This document shows positions 52,599-63,292 of a DNA stretch of 64,000 bases, piece after piece. Made by a program: the position numbers and the translations under genes. This DNA comes from Klebsiella sp. BIGb0407 (lineage in GTDB: Bacteria > Pseudomonadota > Gammaproteobacteria > Enterobacterales > Enterobacteriaceae), in contig NZ_JANUEQ010000007.1 of assembly GCF_024807845.1 (NCBI RefSeq), positions 186,001 to 250,000 on the forward strand. The letters run 5' to 3'. The notes under the pieces are model-generated. The model did no database searches and was not told the DNA's origin. It saw only the letters and a program-made list of their open reading frames with translations. The first letter of the stretch is position 1, and each line of letters opens with the position of its first letter.

Positions 52599-53957
52599 AT
52601 GAGCAAGATTATTGGGTCTCTTGAAAAAATACTCCTTCCTTTTGCAATTAAAATAGGAAGGCAGCCACATATTAACGCTATCAAAAATGGCTTTATTAAA
52701 TTAATGCCACTCACCCTCGCCGGGGCAATGTTTATATTAATTAATAACGTATTTTTAAGCTTTGGCGAAGGGTCGTTTTTTTATTCAATGGGCATCCGTC
52801 TTGAGCCCGCTACCATTGAAACTCTCAATCACTTTAAAACCATTGGCGGGAATGTTTATAACGGTACGCTAGGTATTATGTCGCTGATGGCTCCCTTCTT
52901 TATTGGTATGGCGCTGGCAGAAGAACGAAAGGTGGATTCTCTGGCGGCCGGGCTGTTATCGGTCGCGGCCTTTATGACCGTGACGCCCTATAGCGTCAAC
53001 GATGCCTATGCTGTCGGAGCCAACTGGTTAGGCGGGGCGAATATTATTTCCGGGATGATAATCGGTATTGTGGTGGCTGAACTCTTCACCTTTATTGTCC
53101 GCCGCAACTGGATTATTACCCTGCCGTCCAGCGTTCCGGAGTCGGTATCCCGCTCGTTCTCAGCGGTTATTCCAGGCTTTATTATTCTCTCTATTATGGG
53201 CTGTCTCTCCTATGTGCTGATGCTCTGGAATACTAACTTCCATCAAATCATCATGGATAGCATCTCAACCCCGTTAGCATCACTGGGCTCAGTCGTCGGA
53301 TGGGTCTTCGTTATTATGGTGCCTTTGCTCTGGTTCTTTGGAGTACACGGTGCGCTGGCCTTGACCGCTTTGGACAATGGCATCATGACGCCATGGGCAC
53401 TGGAAAACGTGGCGCTTTTCCAACAATACGGCTCGGTCGATGCCGCACTAGAAGCCGGTAAAACCTTCCATACCTGGGCAAAACCGATGTTTGATTCTTA
53501 CATATTCCTCGGGGGTTCCGGTGCCACACTTGGTCTGATTATCGCTATCTTTATTGCTTCACGTCGTGCGGATCACCGTCAGGTCGCCAAGCTAGCCTTA
53601 CCGGCAGGTATTTTCCAGATTAACGAGCCGATTCTGTTTGGTCTGCCGATTATTATGAACCCGGTGATGTTTATTCCTTTCATCTTAATCTCGCCAATCT
53701 TAGCGGCAATCACTGTCTCGGCCTACAGCTTAGGTGTTATTCCGCCAATAACCAATATGGCTCCCTGGACGATGCCGACTGGATTAGGCGCCTTCTTTAA
53801 TACCAACGGGAGTATCGCGGCCCTGCTGCTGGCCCTGTTTAACCTCTGCGTGGCGACCCTGGTGTATTTACCCTTTGTGGTTATCGCGAATAAGGCCCAA
53901 AGCACCATTGAGCAGGAAGAGAGCGAAGAAGATATCGCTAACGCACTGAAATTCTGA
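52599..53957 (+). CDS. chbC: PTS N,N'-diacetylchitobiose EIIC
   Basis: A 452-residue membrane transporter starting [20 protein letters not shown], with about ten helices. The IIC-lactose/cellobiose signatures [20 protein letters not shown] and [16 protein letters not shown] are present. The 131-base gap after chbB is AT-rich; in E. coli this gap binds the sRNA ChiX, but no matching site is evident here. Confidence 0.92.
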   Translation: MSKIIGSLEKILLPFAIKIGRQPHINAIKNGFIKLMPLTLAGAMFILINNVFLSFGEGSFFYSMGIRLEPATIETLNHFKTIGGNVYNGTLGIMSLMAPFFIGMALAEERKVDSLAAGLLSVAAFMTVTPYSVNDAYAVGANWLGGANIISGMIIGIVVAELFTFIVRRNWIITLPSSVPESVSRSFSAVIPGFIILSIMGCLSYVLMLWNTNFHQIIMDSISTPLASLGSVVGWVFVIMVPLLWFFGVHGALALTALDNGIMTPWALENVALFQQYGSVDAALEAGKTFHTWAKPMFDSYIFLGGSGATLGLIIAIFIASRRADHRQVAKLALPAGIFQINEPILFGLPIIMNPVMFIPFILISPILAAITVSAYSLGVIPPITNMAPWTMPTGLGAFFNTNGSIAALLLALFNLCVATLVYLPFVVIANKAQSTIEQEESEEDIANALKF

Positions 53958-54006
53958 TGCTAAACAGGTTGTTAACCATCAGGGAAATACCAACGGATGA
54001 GGAAGT

Positions 54007-54357
54007 ATGATGTTTAATCTGGATGAGATAGAAGAACAGCAAACGGAAAATAATGACCTCGAAGAAGTGGTGATGGGGCTGATTATTAATGCCGGCCAGG
54101 CGCGCAGCTTTGCCTTTGGGGCATTAAAGCAGGCAAAGTCTGGTGACTTTACCGAGGCAAATAATCTGATGGAAAAGTCTCGCATCGCACTGAGTGAGGC
54201 ACACCGGGTGCAAACTCAGCTTATTGAAAGCGATGAAGGTGAAGGGAAAATTAAAGTCAGCCTGGTGATGGTACACGCTCAGGACCACCTGATGACCGCG
54301 ATACTGCTTCGTGAGCTGGTGGGTGAATTGATCGAGCTGCACCAGAAGATACAATAG
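54007..54357 (+). CDS. chbA: PTS N,N'-diacetylchitobiose EIIA
   Basis: A 116-residue trimeric three-helix protein, same length as E. coli ChbA. GLIINAGQARSFAFGALKQA and LVMVHAQDHLMTAILLREL are family signatures; His90 is the probable phosphate carrier. GAGGAAGT precedes the first of two adjacent ATG codons. Confidence 0.92.
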   Translation: MMFNLDEIEEQQTENNDLEEVVMGLIINAGQARSFAFGALKQAKSGDFTEANNLMEKSRIALSEAHRVQTQLIESDEGEGKIKVSLVMVHAQDHLMTAILLRELVGELIELHQKIQ

Positions 54358-54369
54358 ACTCCCGACCCT

Positions 54370-55215
54370 ATGAGGCAGCCAAAAATGATAACCAAAGAAA
54401 TTACCGTCGCACGAGAAAACCAGCTTTTCAACGGCAAGAATTTTCATGTGGTTATCTACAATAAAACGGAAAGCGTCAGTGGTCTGCATAGCCATGATTA
54501 TTATGAATATACTCTGGTACTGACCGGACGCTATTTTCAGGAGATTAACGGTAAGCGGGTCCTGCTGGAGAGCGGAGATTTTGTTTTTATTCCAATAGGG
54601 TCGCATCACCAAAGTTTCTACTCTTTTGGCGCGACGCGTATCTTTAACGTGGGGATCAAGAAAAGTTTTTTTGAGAAACACTACGCGACGTTACTGCCGC
54701 CAGACCTGGTTGCCTCCCAGGTTTACTCAGTAAAAAACTCGTTTATTCGTTATATTGAGTCCGTTATCGCTTCACTGAATTTTCGTGAAACTGAATTTGA
54801 TGAATTCATCGAGCTCGTCACTTTTTATGCCATGAACCGTTTACGGCATTATCGCGAGGAGCCGGAACAGGATAGCGTACCTGTGTGGCTAAAAAGTACC
54901 GTTGAAGAGATGCACGATAATTTAAAATTTGGCGAGGGAGCGCTTGAACAGATGGTCTGTCTCTCCGGTAAAACGCAAGAGTATTTAACCCGGGCCACTC
55001 AGCGTTATTACAGTAAAACGCCAATGCAGCTCATTAATGATATTCGTATTAACTTTGCTAAAAAACAGCTGGAAATTACCAACTATTCGGTCACCGATAT
55101 TGCCTATGAGTCAGGATATAGCAGTCCGAGTTTATTTATTAAAACATTTAAAAAACTGACCTCATTTACACCGAATAATTATCGCAAGAAGTTAACTAGC
55201 GTTAACCAAGAGTAG
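54370..55215 (+). CDS. chbR: AraC-family regulator ChbR
   Basis: A 281-residue dual regulator of chb. The N-terminal cupin carries [20 protein letters not shown] and [17 protein letters not shown]. The C-terminal AraC domain is [20 protein letters not shown] and [10 protein letters not shown]. Met6 is an alternative start. It lies 12 bases after chbA in the operon, as in E. coli. Confidence 0.9.
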   Translation: MRQPKMITKEITVARENQLFNGKNFHVVIYNKTESVSGLHSHDYYEYTLVLTGRYFQEINGKRVLLESGDFVFIPIGSHHQSFYSFGATRIFNVGIKKSFFEKHYATLLPPDLVASQVYSVKNSFIRYIESVIASLNFRETEFDEFIELVTFYAMNRLRHYREEPEQDSVPVWLKSTVEEMHDNLKFGEGALEQMVCLSGKTQEYLTRATQRYYSKTPMQLINDIRINFAKKQLEITNYSVTDIAYESGYSSPSLFIKTFKKLTSFTPNNYRKKLTSVNQE

Positions 55216-55311
55216 CGGATTCATCCGCGTCAGAAAAAGATTAACTTCACTGTCCGTATTCATATGGAGGGTGAGCTGCATCCAACGCATCGTATTATAA
55301 GAGAGAGGAAT

Positions 55312-56658
55312 ATGAGCCAGAAACTAAAAATAGTGACTATCGGAGGCGGCAGTAGCTACACCCCAGAATTGGTCGAAGGTTTTCTGAAACGTTATCACGA
55401 ATTACCGGTTAGCGAGCTGTGGCTGGTAGACGTGGAGGACGGTGCTGAGAAACTCGATATTATCCACGCTCTCTGCCAGCGTATGGTTGAAAAGGCGGGG
55501 GTACCGATGAAGGTGTTTAAAACCCTCGACAGACGCGCGGCTCTTGAGGGGGCTGATTTTGTCACCACTCAGCTACGCGTGGGACAGCTACAGGCGCGCG
55601 AAAAAGATGAGCGTATTCCTCTTAGCCACGGCTACCTGGGCCAGGAAACTAACGGTGCCGGTGGTTTATTTAAAGGTCTGCGAACTATTCCGGTTATCTT
55701 TGATATCGTTAAAGATGTTCAGGAAATTTGCCCGAATGCCTGGGTGATTAATTTTACTAATCCAGCCGGAATGGTAACTGAGGCGGTCTATCGTCATACA
55801 GACTTCAGACGTTTTATCGGCGTGTGTAATATTCCAATCGGCATGAAAATGTTTATCACTGATGTGTTGGAATTAAGCGCCAGCGATGAGCTGTCCATCG
55901 ATCTGTTTGGCCTGAATCATCTGGTGTTTGTCCGTGATGTACTGGTTAACGGCACCTCGCGTTTTGACGAACTGCTAGACGGTGTTGCATCGGGTCGATT
56001 AGGCGGCAGTTCGGTGAAAAATATTTTTGACCTGCCGTTTAGTGAGGGGCTTATCCGCGCGCTGAACCTGATCCCTTGTTCTTATCTGCAGTATTACTTC
56101 AAACAGAAAGAGATGCTGGCGATTGAAATGGGGGAATACTATAAGGGCGGCGTACGCGCCCAGGTCGTGCAGAAGGTTGAGCAGCAGCTATTTAAACTCT
56201 ATGACTCTCCTGATCTGGATGTTAAGCCGAAAGAGCTCGAGCTGCGCGGCGGGGCTTATTATTCTGATGCGGCCTGTGAAGTGATTAACGCTATCTACAA
56301 TGACAAGCAGGCCGAGCATTATGTGAATATTCCCCATTGCGGACATATTGATAATATTCCGGCAGACTGGACGGTCGAAATGACCTGTACCCTGGGTCGT
56401 GAAGGGGCAACGCCGACGCGGCGGGTAACGCACTTTGACGAGAAAGTGCTGGGGTTAATTTATACCATTAAAGGATTTGAAGTGGCGACCAGCCAGGCGG
56501 CGGTTAGCGGAGAGCTGAACGATGTGCTGCTGGCACTGAATTTAAGCCCGCTGATTCACTCCGACCGGGATGCCGAGCAATTGGCTAAAGAACTGCTGCT
56601 CGCCCACCAGAAGTGGTTGCCAAACTTTGCGGCTACCATTGAAACGCTGAAACAATAA
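55312..56658 (+). CDS. chbF: GH4 6-phospho-beta-glucosidase ChbF
   Basis: Hydrolyses chitobiose 6-phosphate (after ChbG deacetylation) using NAD+ and a divalent metal. From ATG 55312 (AAGAGAGAGGAAT) it has 448 residues. The NAD fold [55 protein letters not shown] and the metal/catalytic [10 protein letters not shown] and FGLNHLVFV are intact. Confidence 0.92.
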   Translation: MSQKLKIVTIGGGSSYTPELVEGFLKRYHELPVSELWLVDVEDGAEKLDIIHALCQRMVEKAGVPMKVFKTLDRRAALEGADFVTTQLRVGQLQAREKDERIPLSHGYLGQETNGAGGLFKGLRTIPVIFDIVKDVQEICPNAWVINFTNPAGMVTEAVYRHTDFRRFIGVCNIPIGMKMFITDVLELSASDELSIDLFGLNHLVFVRDVLVNGTSRFDELLDGVASGRLGGSSVKNIFDLPFSEGLIRALNLIPCSYLQYYFKQKEMLAIEMGEYYKGGVRAQVVQKVEQQLFKLYDSPDLDVKPKELELRGGAYYSDAACEVINAIYNDKQAEHYVNIPHCGHIDNIPADWTVEMTCTLGREGATPTRRVTHFDEKVLGLIYTIKGFEVATSQAAVSGELNDVLLALNLSPLIHSDRDAEQLAKELLLAHQKWLPNFAATIETLKQ

Positions 56659-56678
56659 TATCCTTACAGGAGTGGCTA

Positions 56679-57443
56679 ATGGAACGCGTACTCATCGTAA
56701 ATGCAGATGACTTTGGTCTGAGTAAAGGGCAGAACTACGGGATCATTGAAGCCTGTAATAACGGGCTAGTCACCTCAACCACGGCACTGGTTAACGGTGC
56801 GGCGATTCGCCATGCGGTTGAACTGAGCCGCACGGTACCTACCCTAGGGGTTGGAATGCATTTTGTTCTGACCTTAGGGGAGCCACTCTCCGGGATGCCG
56901 GGCCTAACGCGCGAAGGCCGTCTGGGGAAATGGCTTTGGCAGATGGCGGAGCAGGGCAGCCTGCCGCTGGATGAAATTGCTCATGAACTTGACTGCCAGT
57001 ATCGCCGTTTTGTCGATCTGTTCGGGAGTGAGCCGACGCATATTGATAGCCATCATCACGTCCATATGCTGGCGCCGATTTATCCTATTGTCGCCGATTT
57101 TGCTCGTAAAAAAGGTCTGCCTGTCAGGATCGATCGTCTGCTTATTAAGCAGGATACTCTTGCCCGGGAAGTACCGCGTAGCAGTGAGGCTTTTTCCAGT
57201 GAGTTCTACGGTGAAGCGGTATCAGAGTCTCTGTTTTTACAGATACTCGATGCGGCTAGCCGGGATAATGTGTCATCGCTGGAGGTGATGTGCCATCCGT
57301 CATTTGTCGATACTATCGTGATGGAAAGCGCCTATTGTTATCCCCGGCTGACGGAACTGGATATTCTGACGTCGGCATCCTTAAAACAGGCTGTTAAGGA
57401 TCGTGGTTTTCGGTTGGGTAATTATCAGTCGCTGGGTAATTAG
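56679..57443 (+). CDS. chbG: Chito-oligosaccharide deacetylase ChbG (YdjC fold)
   Basis: Removes one acetyl group from chitobiose 6-phosphate. The 254-residue YdjC-family enzyme has [20 protein letters not shown] with the metal Asp, and [14 protein letters not shown] with metal histidines (about 123-130). It follows chbF by 20 bases with an AGGAG site, and closes the operon. Confidence 0.92.
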   Translation: MERVLIVNADDFGLSKGQNYGIIEACNNGLVTSTTALVNGAAIRHAVELSRTVPTLGVGMHFVLTLGEPLSGMPGLTREGRLGKWLWQMAEQGSLPLDEIAHELDCQYRRFVDLFGSEPTHIDSHHHVHMLAPIYPIVADFARKKGLPVRIDRLLIKQDTLAREVPRSSEAFSSEFYGEAVSESLFLQILDAASRDNVSSLEVMCHPSFVDTIVMESAYCYPRLTELDILTSASLKQAVKDRGFRLGNYQSLGN

Positions 57444-57621
57444 CGGCTGGAATAAGTTAGCAATTTTATTTTAAGTTAATTAATAGTAAATGATGACTGT
57501 GATTTTATTTGTCTCAGTCATCATGCTGTACGTATTTAAAAAATCCGATTCGATACTCTATTTAAAAGTAAAAAACAAAACTAACTAATTTATTTTTATA
57601 AAATAAAAGAGAGGGTGTGTC
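57444..57621. other. chiP upstream region
   Basis: AT-rich, 178 bases, without a gene. It should hold the chiP promoter and leader. GAGAGGGTGTGTC is the ribosome site. A short GGTGT could pair with the ACACC start of the sRNA ChiX, but five bases are not evidence. Confidence 0.35.
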
Positions 57622-59019
57622 ATGCGTGCATTTAACGGGAAGCATAGTTTATTATATATTACTATTATCACTACTCTATCGGCCGGGGCGGTTATTCCAC
57701 AGGCTCAGGCAGAAGGTTTTATTGATGACTCCACATTAACTGGCGGTATTTATTACTGGCAGCGTGAACGGGATCGCAAAGATACGCTGGATGGTGATAA
57801 ATATAAGACTAACCTTTCCCATGCAACCTGGAATGCCAATCTCGACTTTCAGTCGGGTTATGCCGCCGATATGTTTGGTCTTGATGTCGCGGCATTTACC
57901 GTGGTTGAAATGATGGAAAGTCATGACAGCGGTCACCCGAATGAAATCGCCTTCTCGAAAAAAAATAAAACCTACGATGAAGATTACTCCGGTGATAAGG
58001 GCGGTATTAGCCTGTATAAAGCGGCGGCTAAATTTAAACTGGGTCCTTTATGGGCGCGCGGCGGGTATATTCAGCCTACCGGGCCGACATTGCTGGCCCC
58101 GCACTGGAGCTTTATGCCGGGTACCTATCGTGGTGCAGAATTAGGCGCCGATTTTGATTACGGCCAGGCGGGGGCGCTTAACCTCGCCTATATGTGGACT
58201 AACAAATATAAAGCGCCGTGGCATCTTGAGATGGATAACTTCTTACAGAATGACAGGGCAACCAAAGTAAGCTATTTACACTCCATTGGCGCCAAATATG
58301 ATTTTAAAAATGACCTGATACTGGAAGGCGCATTCGGTCAGGCTCAGGGCTATATTGACCAGTATTTCGCTAAAGTCAGCTATCCCATTACGATTGCGGA
58401 TAAACCGTTACGTACCAGCTATCAGTTTTACGGCACGCGTGACAAAGTCAGCGACGGCGGCGTGAATGATATCTACGATGGCACCGCCTGGCTGCAAGCG
58501 CTGACCCTGGGGTATAAAATTGGCGACGTGCTGGATCTCCGTCTGGAAGGCACGCTGGTAAAAGCCGAAGGGCAGCAGGGCTACTTCTTACAGCGTATGA
58601 CCCCGACCTACGCTTCCTCGAATGGTCGTCTTGATGTCTGGTGGGATAACCGTTCAGACTTTAACGCCAACGGCGAAAAAGCGGTCTTTTTTGGCGCGAT
58701 GTATGACATGAAAAACTGGGATATGCCGGGCTGGGCTTTCGGTGCTTCCTACGTTTATGGCTGGGACGCGAAGCCGGGTAGAATGGCCTCGCCGGATGCC
58801 TGGTATGACCCGAATAAGCGTCTGAAGGAGTCTGCATACAGCCTGGATGCGGTATATACAATACAGGATGGCCGCGCGAAGGGAACCCAGTTTAAACTGC
58901 ACTATACGGAATACAACAACCACTCTAACATTCCAAGCTGGAGCGGAGGCTACGGCAATATCTTCCAGGATGAGCGTGATGTGAAGTTTATGGTCATTGC
59001 GCCGTTCACTCTGTTCTGA
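57622..59019 (+). CDS. chiP: Chitoporin, OprD family
   Basis: An outer-membrane porin for chito-oligosaccharides. The 465-residue precursor has a signal peptide ending PQAQA, then [45 protein letters not shown] and [20 protein letters not shown] typical of OprD, and a final [10 protein letters not shown] with C-terminal Phe for barrel assembly. It lies 178 bases after chbG, so uptake across both membranes and degradation of chitobiose are encoded together. Confidence 0.85.
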   Translation: MRAFNGKHSLLYITIITTLSAGAVIPQAQAEGFIDDSTLTGGIYYWQRERDRKDTLDGDKYKTNLSHATWNANLDFQSGYAADMFGLDVAAFTVVEMMESHDSGHPNEIAFSKKNKTYDEDYSGDKGGISLYKAAAKFKLGPLWARGGYIQPTGPTLLAPHWSFMPGTYRGAELGADFDYGQAGALNLAYMWTNKYKAPWHLEMDNFLQNDRATKVSYLHSIGAKYDFKNDLILEGAFGQAQGYIDQYFAKVSYPITIADKPLRTSYQFYGTRDKVSDGGVNDIYDGTAWLQALTLGYKIGDVLDLRLEGTLVKAEGQQGYFLQRMTPTYASSNGRLDVWWDNRSDFNANGEKAVFFGAMYDMKNWDMPGWAFGASYVYGWDAKPGRMASPDAWYDPNKRLKESAYSLDAVYTIQDGRAKGTQFKLHYTEYNNHSNIPSWSGGYGNIFQDERDVKFMVIAPFTLF

Positions 59020-59095
59020 TTATAGCGGAGCCGCTATTTTCCCGAATTTTGTCGCTGGCAGGCAGGGTAACTCGCCTGCCAGCGACACCGCGATA

Positions 59096-59710
59096 TCAGT
59101 CCGCAGTAATCGAGTTACTGTTAATGGTTACGCTGTCTTCCACTGCTTTCAGGGCCAGATTCGCTTCATAGTATTTTTTCTCACCCAGCAGTTTTTGGGC
59201 ATCTGCGACCGCTTTCTGAGCATGTTTTAGTGGCAGCAAATACAGTTTTTGTGTCACCGCAATATCAGCCAAACGCAGGGTTTCAATCGCGCCTTTTTGA
59301 TCGTCTTTTGCCAGTTGTTCATTCGCTTTCTTAATCGCTTCCTGTTTTTCAGGCGTGGCAATAAAGTTTTCACTGATACCCATGGTGCCGTCTATCGCAA
59401 TGTACTGATCGCCGATAAGGGCTGCATTCTTGTCCGTTCTGGCAAATGTCTTCCATTCCGCGCTGTCATCAGCCAGAAGTTTTGCCGCGGCATCGGCCAG
59501 TTTAACCGCATGCTCAGGTTCACCCTGGAAAATAGCCAGGCGCGCCATCCGGACATCCTGTACTGCGGTAAAACCCTGCTGAGAAATTTTTAAGGTTTCA
59601 GCAGCCTGTTGATGTGCTACTGCCGCACCAGGTGCCTGCTCAGCAACGGCCAGAACCGGAACGGCAGCCAGAGTGGATGCAATCAGTGCTGCGGTTAAAA
59701 GACGTTTCAT
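59096..59710 (-). CDS. yfdX: YfdX-family periplasmic protein
   Basis: A 204-residue protein with signal peptide MKRLLTAALIASTLAAVPVL. QGFTAVQDVRMARLAIFQGE and KLLADDSAEWKTFARTDKN are YfdX signatures, followed by helical repeats (KHAQKAVADAQKLLGEKKYY). YfdX proteins are linked to acid/drug-induced stress responses with a chaperone-like helical fold. Single gene, convergent with chiP. Confidence 0.85.
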   Translation of the reverse strand: MKRLLTAALIASTLAAVPVLAVAEQAPGAAVAHQQAAETLKISQQGFTAVQDVRMARLAIFQGEPEHAVKLADAAAKLLADDSAEWKTFARTDKNAALIGDQYIAIDGTMGISENFIATPEKQEAIKKANEQLAKDDQKGAIETLRLADIAVTQKLYLLPLKHAQKAVADAQKLLGEKKYYEANLALKAVEDSVTINSNSITAD

Positions 59711-59979
59711 AATCAATATCCCTTACATCAGATAGAAAACAGTACATCAGCCGGAGTCTGAGTGACTCCCGGCCTCAGTGGTCTGTTTTAAGCGTAGATG
59801 TGACTTTGTGATATTTCCAGTTGGCAGTGAATTGTGTGGCTTGTTCGGGGTAAAATTAGCGATTTATTCTTTGGTAAATGTAGCGATTTTAAGAGTAAGA
59901 ATATTGCCAGAAGCCGATCGTTATAAAAAATACGCGTTGCCGGGGGAGTCCTGCAGATCTCAATGATCCGCAGGATTTT
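59711..59979. other. Intergenic, no gene seen
   Basis: About 270 bases between the YfdX gene and the J-protein gene. A CTGCAGATCTCAATGATCCG CAG hairpin (59950-59972) followed by GATTTTTTAG is a probable terminator for a plus-strand transcript; on the minus strand it also follows the J-protein stop. Otherwise AT-rich, with nothing recognised. Confidence 0.4.
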
Positions 59980-61314
59980 TTAGTTACCTAAGAAAACGAA
60001 ATCGACGATGATGGCATAAAGTATGGGTAACAATGCCAGACCCAGCAGGCTAACCAAAGGGGAAAGTTTACGGATAAATACTATTGGGAACTTCAGGATG
60101 GTAAGGATGATTATGATGGGAACACTTCGCCACTCAGAGCGGTTCTGCCAGAATGCCGATCCGATGGAGAGCATCACCAGAATCAAAACGCCGGCGGCTA
60201 TCTGAGGGCGTGGACTCTCTTCCCGAAATGTGTTGATTGCTTGCCAGGCATAATAAGTCGCTATGACCAGTAACGCCACGGACACCAGCCAGAAAAAGAC
60301 CTGAGTACATTTTTCTGCGACTCCTCCCGTAGTACTCCAGCGTAAAAGCGTCGGGTAGCCCCAAAGAAAACTGGCAATAACAACGAGCATTAATGCAGGG
60401 AGGGAGTCTATCTGAGGTGTTATCTGGCCCATTATCCTGGCAGTATTACCCCAAAAAAGAATGGCAATAATGGTTTCCCAGGTTATTGCTCTACCAGGTT
60501 GAGAAAGCTCATTCAACAGTAAAGGATTAAGGCGCTCTTGAAGAGCGGGATGCAGCTGGCGTATTTCGCTGACTTGCGCGTCTAATTGCAGGAAAAGATC
60601 GGGGATCAGTCTTCCCCACCATGGGACTGATGCTCCTTTTTCCGTTAGTAAACGCCACTTCAATTGTTTCAGACGACTACCGAGGTATTTCCAGGAAAGT
60701 TTTTGCCAGTAGTTTTCTTGCTCCGTCAGGCTTATTTGTTCTTCAAGAGCGAGAATAATCCAGTGGGAAAGCGGAGAGGAGTTATAGCTGTCTAACTGCC
60801 AGTGCATTACCGCTGAAACCTCATTTAGCAGGTTACGATCAAGCCCAGGTTGTTCACTGAGCTCGCGAGCCAGCATCAGGCTAAAAGCTTGTAAGGCTTC
60901 GAGGGCGTCAGGGATTTCGTTATCAAGATACTGATGCAGTTCTCCCAGCCCTTTAAGTTCATCTTTGATCAATAAAATACTCAGACTGTGCGCCCTGGAC
61001 CAGAGCTCATTTTGACTCCAGCTGACATCAGGTACAGTCACCGCTTCCGACGCAAACTGTTGATTCTCGTCCGCGGGTTGTGTCGGCTCAGGATAATCAT
61101 ACAACGTTACTTGCTCTTGCTCTTGCTCTTGCACAGGGGGAATTTCTGAGCTGGCATAGCGTTTGGCGCTATCAAAGGCTTCTCGTAGTTCCTGAAATCC
61201 CTGGGGGTCTTGGTCCGGGCGGCGTAACTTTAATTCCCGGGCATAGGCGCGGCGGATCTCTCGTTCATCATCTGTAGGCTGAATGCCCAGAACATCCCAA
61301 ATTGTCGTCATCAT
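59980..61314 (-). CDS. Membrane J-domain protein, partner of HscC (DjlC/DjlB-like)
   Basis: A 444-residue protein. The N-terminal J-domain (IWDVLGIQPTDDEREIRRAY ... DPQGFQELREAFDSAKRYA, 5-52) is followed by a charged linker, a central soluble region and four hydrophobic helices from about 275 to the C-terminus. The canonical HPD tripeptide is replaced by RPD (32-34) in KLRRPDQDP. It starts on the last base of the hscC stop codon (TAATG), so the pair is co-translated, as in the E. coli djlC-hscC locus. It probably recruits HscC to the inner membrane. Confidence 0.82.
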   Translation of the reverse strand: MMTTIWDVLGIQPTDDEREIRRAYARELKLRRPDQDPQGFQELREAFDSAKRYASSEIPPVQEQEQEQVTLYDYPEPTQPADENQQFASEAVTVPDVSWSQNELWSRAHSLSILLIKDELKGLGELHQYLDNEIPDALEALQAFSLMLARELSEQPGLDRNLLNEVSAVMHWQLDSYNSSPLSHWIILALEEQISLTEQENYWQKLSWKYLGSRLKQLKWRLLTEKGASVPWWGRLIPDLFLQLDAQVSEIRQLHPALQERLNPLLLNELSQPGRAITWETIIAILFWGNTARIMGQITPQIDSLPALMLVVIASFLWGYPTLLRWSTTGGVAEKCTQVFFWLVSVALLVIATYYAWQAINTFREESPRPQIAAGVLILVMLSIGSAFWQNRSEWRSVPIIIILTILKFPIVFIRKLSPLVSLLGLALLPILYAIIVDFVFLGN

Positions 61315-63014
61315 TACAATCCGTCGTTAAACTGAGCCAGCACATGGCGCAGTTCATCTCGTGCCAGAGCGATTAAGCGCAAATCCTGCTTTTCAACCGC
61401 CTGTTCGAACTGTGTGGCGTAGTGATCGATAATCTGACGTCTTTCACCCAGCGTTTGCTCATAGCGTCTGGCGGCTTCTGCTGCTAACTGGCGATTTTCC
61501 GGAACGTCTCGCGGGTGTTGCTTCAGCGCATCGAGTGCTTTCAGGCGTTGGGCTATCTCTTCGGCACTCAGCGTTCCCGGCGCTTTTTCGATGATCATCG
61601 TCGAAGTTGCATCCTGACCGTTAACCTTACATTCCACTTCCAGAATACCGTCCAGGGTATATGTGAAACGTATATCTACACTGACCTCACCTGCCTTGCG
61701 GGCGGGAACATTGACAGACATCTGGTCGAGCAGCAGGTTATCGCTGACTTTACGCGACTCGCCCTGATAAACCTCAACCTCAATATGACGCTGATTATCC
61801 GTCATGGTGCTAAAAGTTTGCATCACGCTGACGGGCACAAATGAATTGCGCTCTATAAGTGGAGCAAAAAATCCAGGTTCTATTTTATCGCCGTTATGGC
61901 GGGCGACGGCGATCCCGAGTGAATAGGGCATCACATCGGTCAGGACAATATCATCCAGCGCCCGATTCTCAGCGATCAGCCCCGCCTGAACGCCGGCCCC
62001 AAGCGCGACCACTTCATCCGGATTGAGCTCATTACGCGGGAAGCGGCTAAACATGCGGGTAACCAACTGACGAACCAGGGGCATCCTTGTGGCTCCCCCT
62101 ACCATGATGACGTGATCGAGCTGACTGATATCAAACTGCGCATCTTGTAGCGCCTGAATCACCGGTTTTTTTAATTTTGCCAGCAGCCCGTTACAACACT
62201 CATGAAAAGTGTGTTCATCCAGTTCCCACTGATACTCCGTCCCGGCGTGAGTCAGTTTTGCGTTCGCGCGATCCTGGCTACTCAGCTGTTGTTTCAGCTT
62301 TTCAGCCTGTTGAGTCAAACCTGCTGATAGCTCGGGAGTACTCGAAACCAGCTCAGGGTAACGGCTTATCATCCATTGGCGTATGACGTCAGTAAAATCG
62401 TCGCCGCCAAGCCAGGCGTCACCGCTGCTGGCACGCACCTCAATCACCCCTTCAAACATATCGACAATAGAGACGTCAAAGGTGCCGCCACCCAGGTCGA
62501 ATATCAGGAATTTTTGCTCTCTGGCATCATTCAAACCGTAGGCGAGTGCCGCGGCGGTGGGTTCATTTAGCAGGCGTTCAACCTGCAACCCCGCCATTTG
62601 TCCGGCGGCTTTCACCGCTTTACGCTGTGAATCATTGAAATAAGCCGGAACCGTAATAGCAGCGCGCGTAACGGTACAACCCAGGGCGACTTCAGCATCG
62701 GCTTTTAATTTACGCAGAACGAGCGCTGAGAGCTCTTCGGCACGAAACGACTTATTGCCGAGGGTGAAGACTTTATCTGTTCCCATATAACGCTTAAAGC
62801 TGGCAACAGTAAGATGAGGGTGACTCACCAGGCGGGATTTTGCGGCCTCGCCAACCAGCAGATTACCTTCATCATCAAGCCCTACGACTGAGGGGGTCAG
62901 GCGCTCGTCTTTAGCCCCCGTAATTAATACAGCCCCCTGTTCACTAAACCATGAAATAGCACTGTTTGAAGTGCCAAGATCGATACCAATTATCGGAGAA
63001 TGATCGCCTGCCAT
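61314..63014 (-). CDS. hscC: Hsp70-family chaperone HscC
   Basis: A 566-residue Hsp70 homologue, slightly longer than E. coli HscC (556). The ATPase domain contains IIGIDLGTSNSAISWF, ITVPAYFNDSQRKAVKAAGQ, LLNEPTAAALAYGL, IFDLGGGTFDVSI and VIMVGGATRMPLVRQL. The substrate domain follows the VLTDVMPYSLGIAV linker, and the lid is short, as usual for HscC. Specialised, non-DnaK role with its J-partner downstream. Confidence 0.9.
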   Translation of the reverse strand: MAGDHSPIIGIDLGTSNSAISWFSEQGAVLITGAKDERLTPSVVGLDDEGNLLVGEAAKSRLVSHPHLTVASFKRYMGTDKVFTLGNKSFRAEELSALVLRKLKADAEVALGCTVTRAAITVPAYFNDSQRKAVKAAGQMAGLQVERLLNEPTAAALAYGLNDAREQKFLIFDLGGGTFDVSIVDMFEGVIEVRASSGDAWLGGDDFTDVIRQWMISRYPELVSSTPELSAGLTQQAEKLKQQLSSQDRANAKLTHAGTEYQWELDEHTFHECCNGLLAKLKKPVIQALQDAQFDISQLDHVIMVGGATRMPLVRQLVTRMFSRFPRNELNPDEVVALGAGVQAGLIAENRALDDIVLTDVMPYSLGIAVARHNGDKIEPGFFAPLIERNSFVPVSVMQTFSTMTDNQRHIEVEVYQGESRKVSDNLLLDQMSVNVPARKAGEVSVDIRFTYTLDGILEVECKVNGQDATSTMIIEKAPGTLSAEEIAQRLKALDALKQHPRDVPENRQLAAEAARRYEQTLGERRQIIDHYATQFEQAVEKQDLRLIALARDELRHVLAQFNDGL

Positions 63015-63292
63015 CGCCTTGTCCCTGACATGAGTTTTAAATTAAACCACGCAAAAATTAATATTATTATCCGGGCTGTTATGCAGCCTGCGTGATTAAT
63101 ATATCCGGGGAGTGGGGTGGGTTCAATACATGATTAAATCAGAGGAAGGAACTAAACAGGGTAGAATTATCTGAATAATATGACTTAAGAATTGATCTCG
63201 CTTAGATATGAATATATCTATAGATATCTGCCGCTACGTCCTGCTAGCACTCACTATAGGTTATTAATCTATAGAGAGTGCTAATAAAGAGA
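63015..63292. other. Intergenic with inverted repeat
   Basis: No gene. TAGCACTC ... GAGTGCTA with an inner TATAG...CTATA stem (63245-63283) forms a long dyad just after the fimbrial gene stop. The TAGCACTC element equals half of the CIRCE heat-shock operator but the 23-base gap with further pairing differs from the 9-base CIRCE gap. It lies over 200 bases before hscC and is more likely a terminator for the fimbrial gene. Confidence 0.4.

Noticed and set aside
63245-63283. CIRCE heat-shock operator before hscC
   Set aside because: The half TAGCACTC matches, but the gap is 23 bases rather than 9 and the site lies more than 200 bases from hscC, directly after the fimbrial gene.
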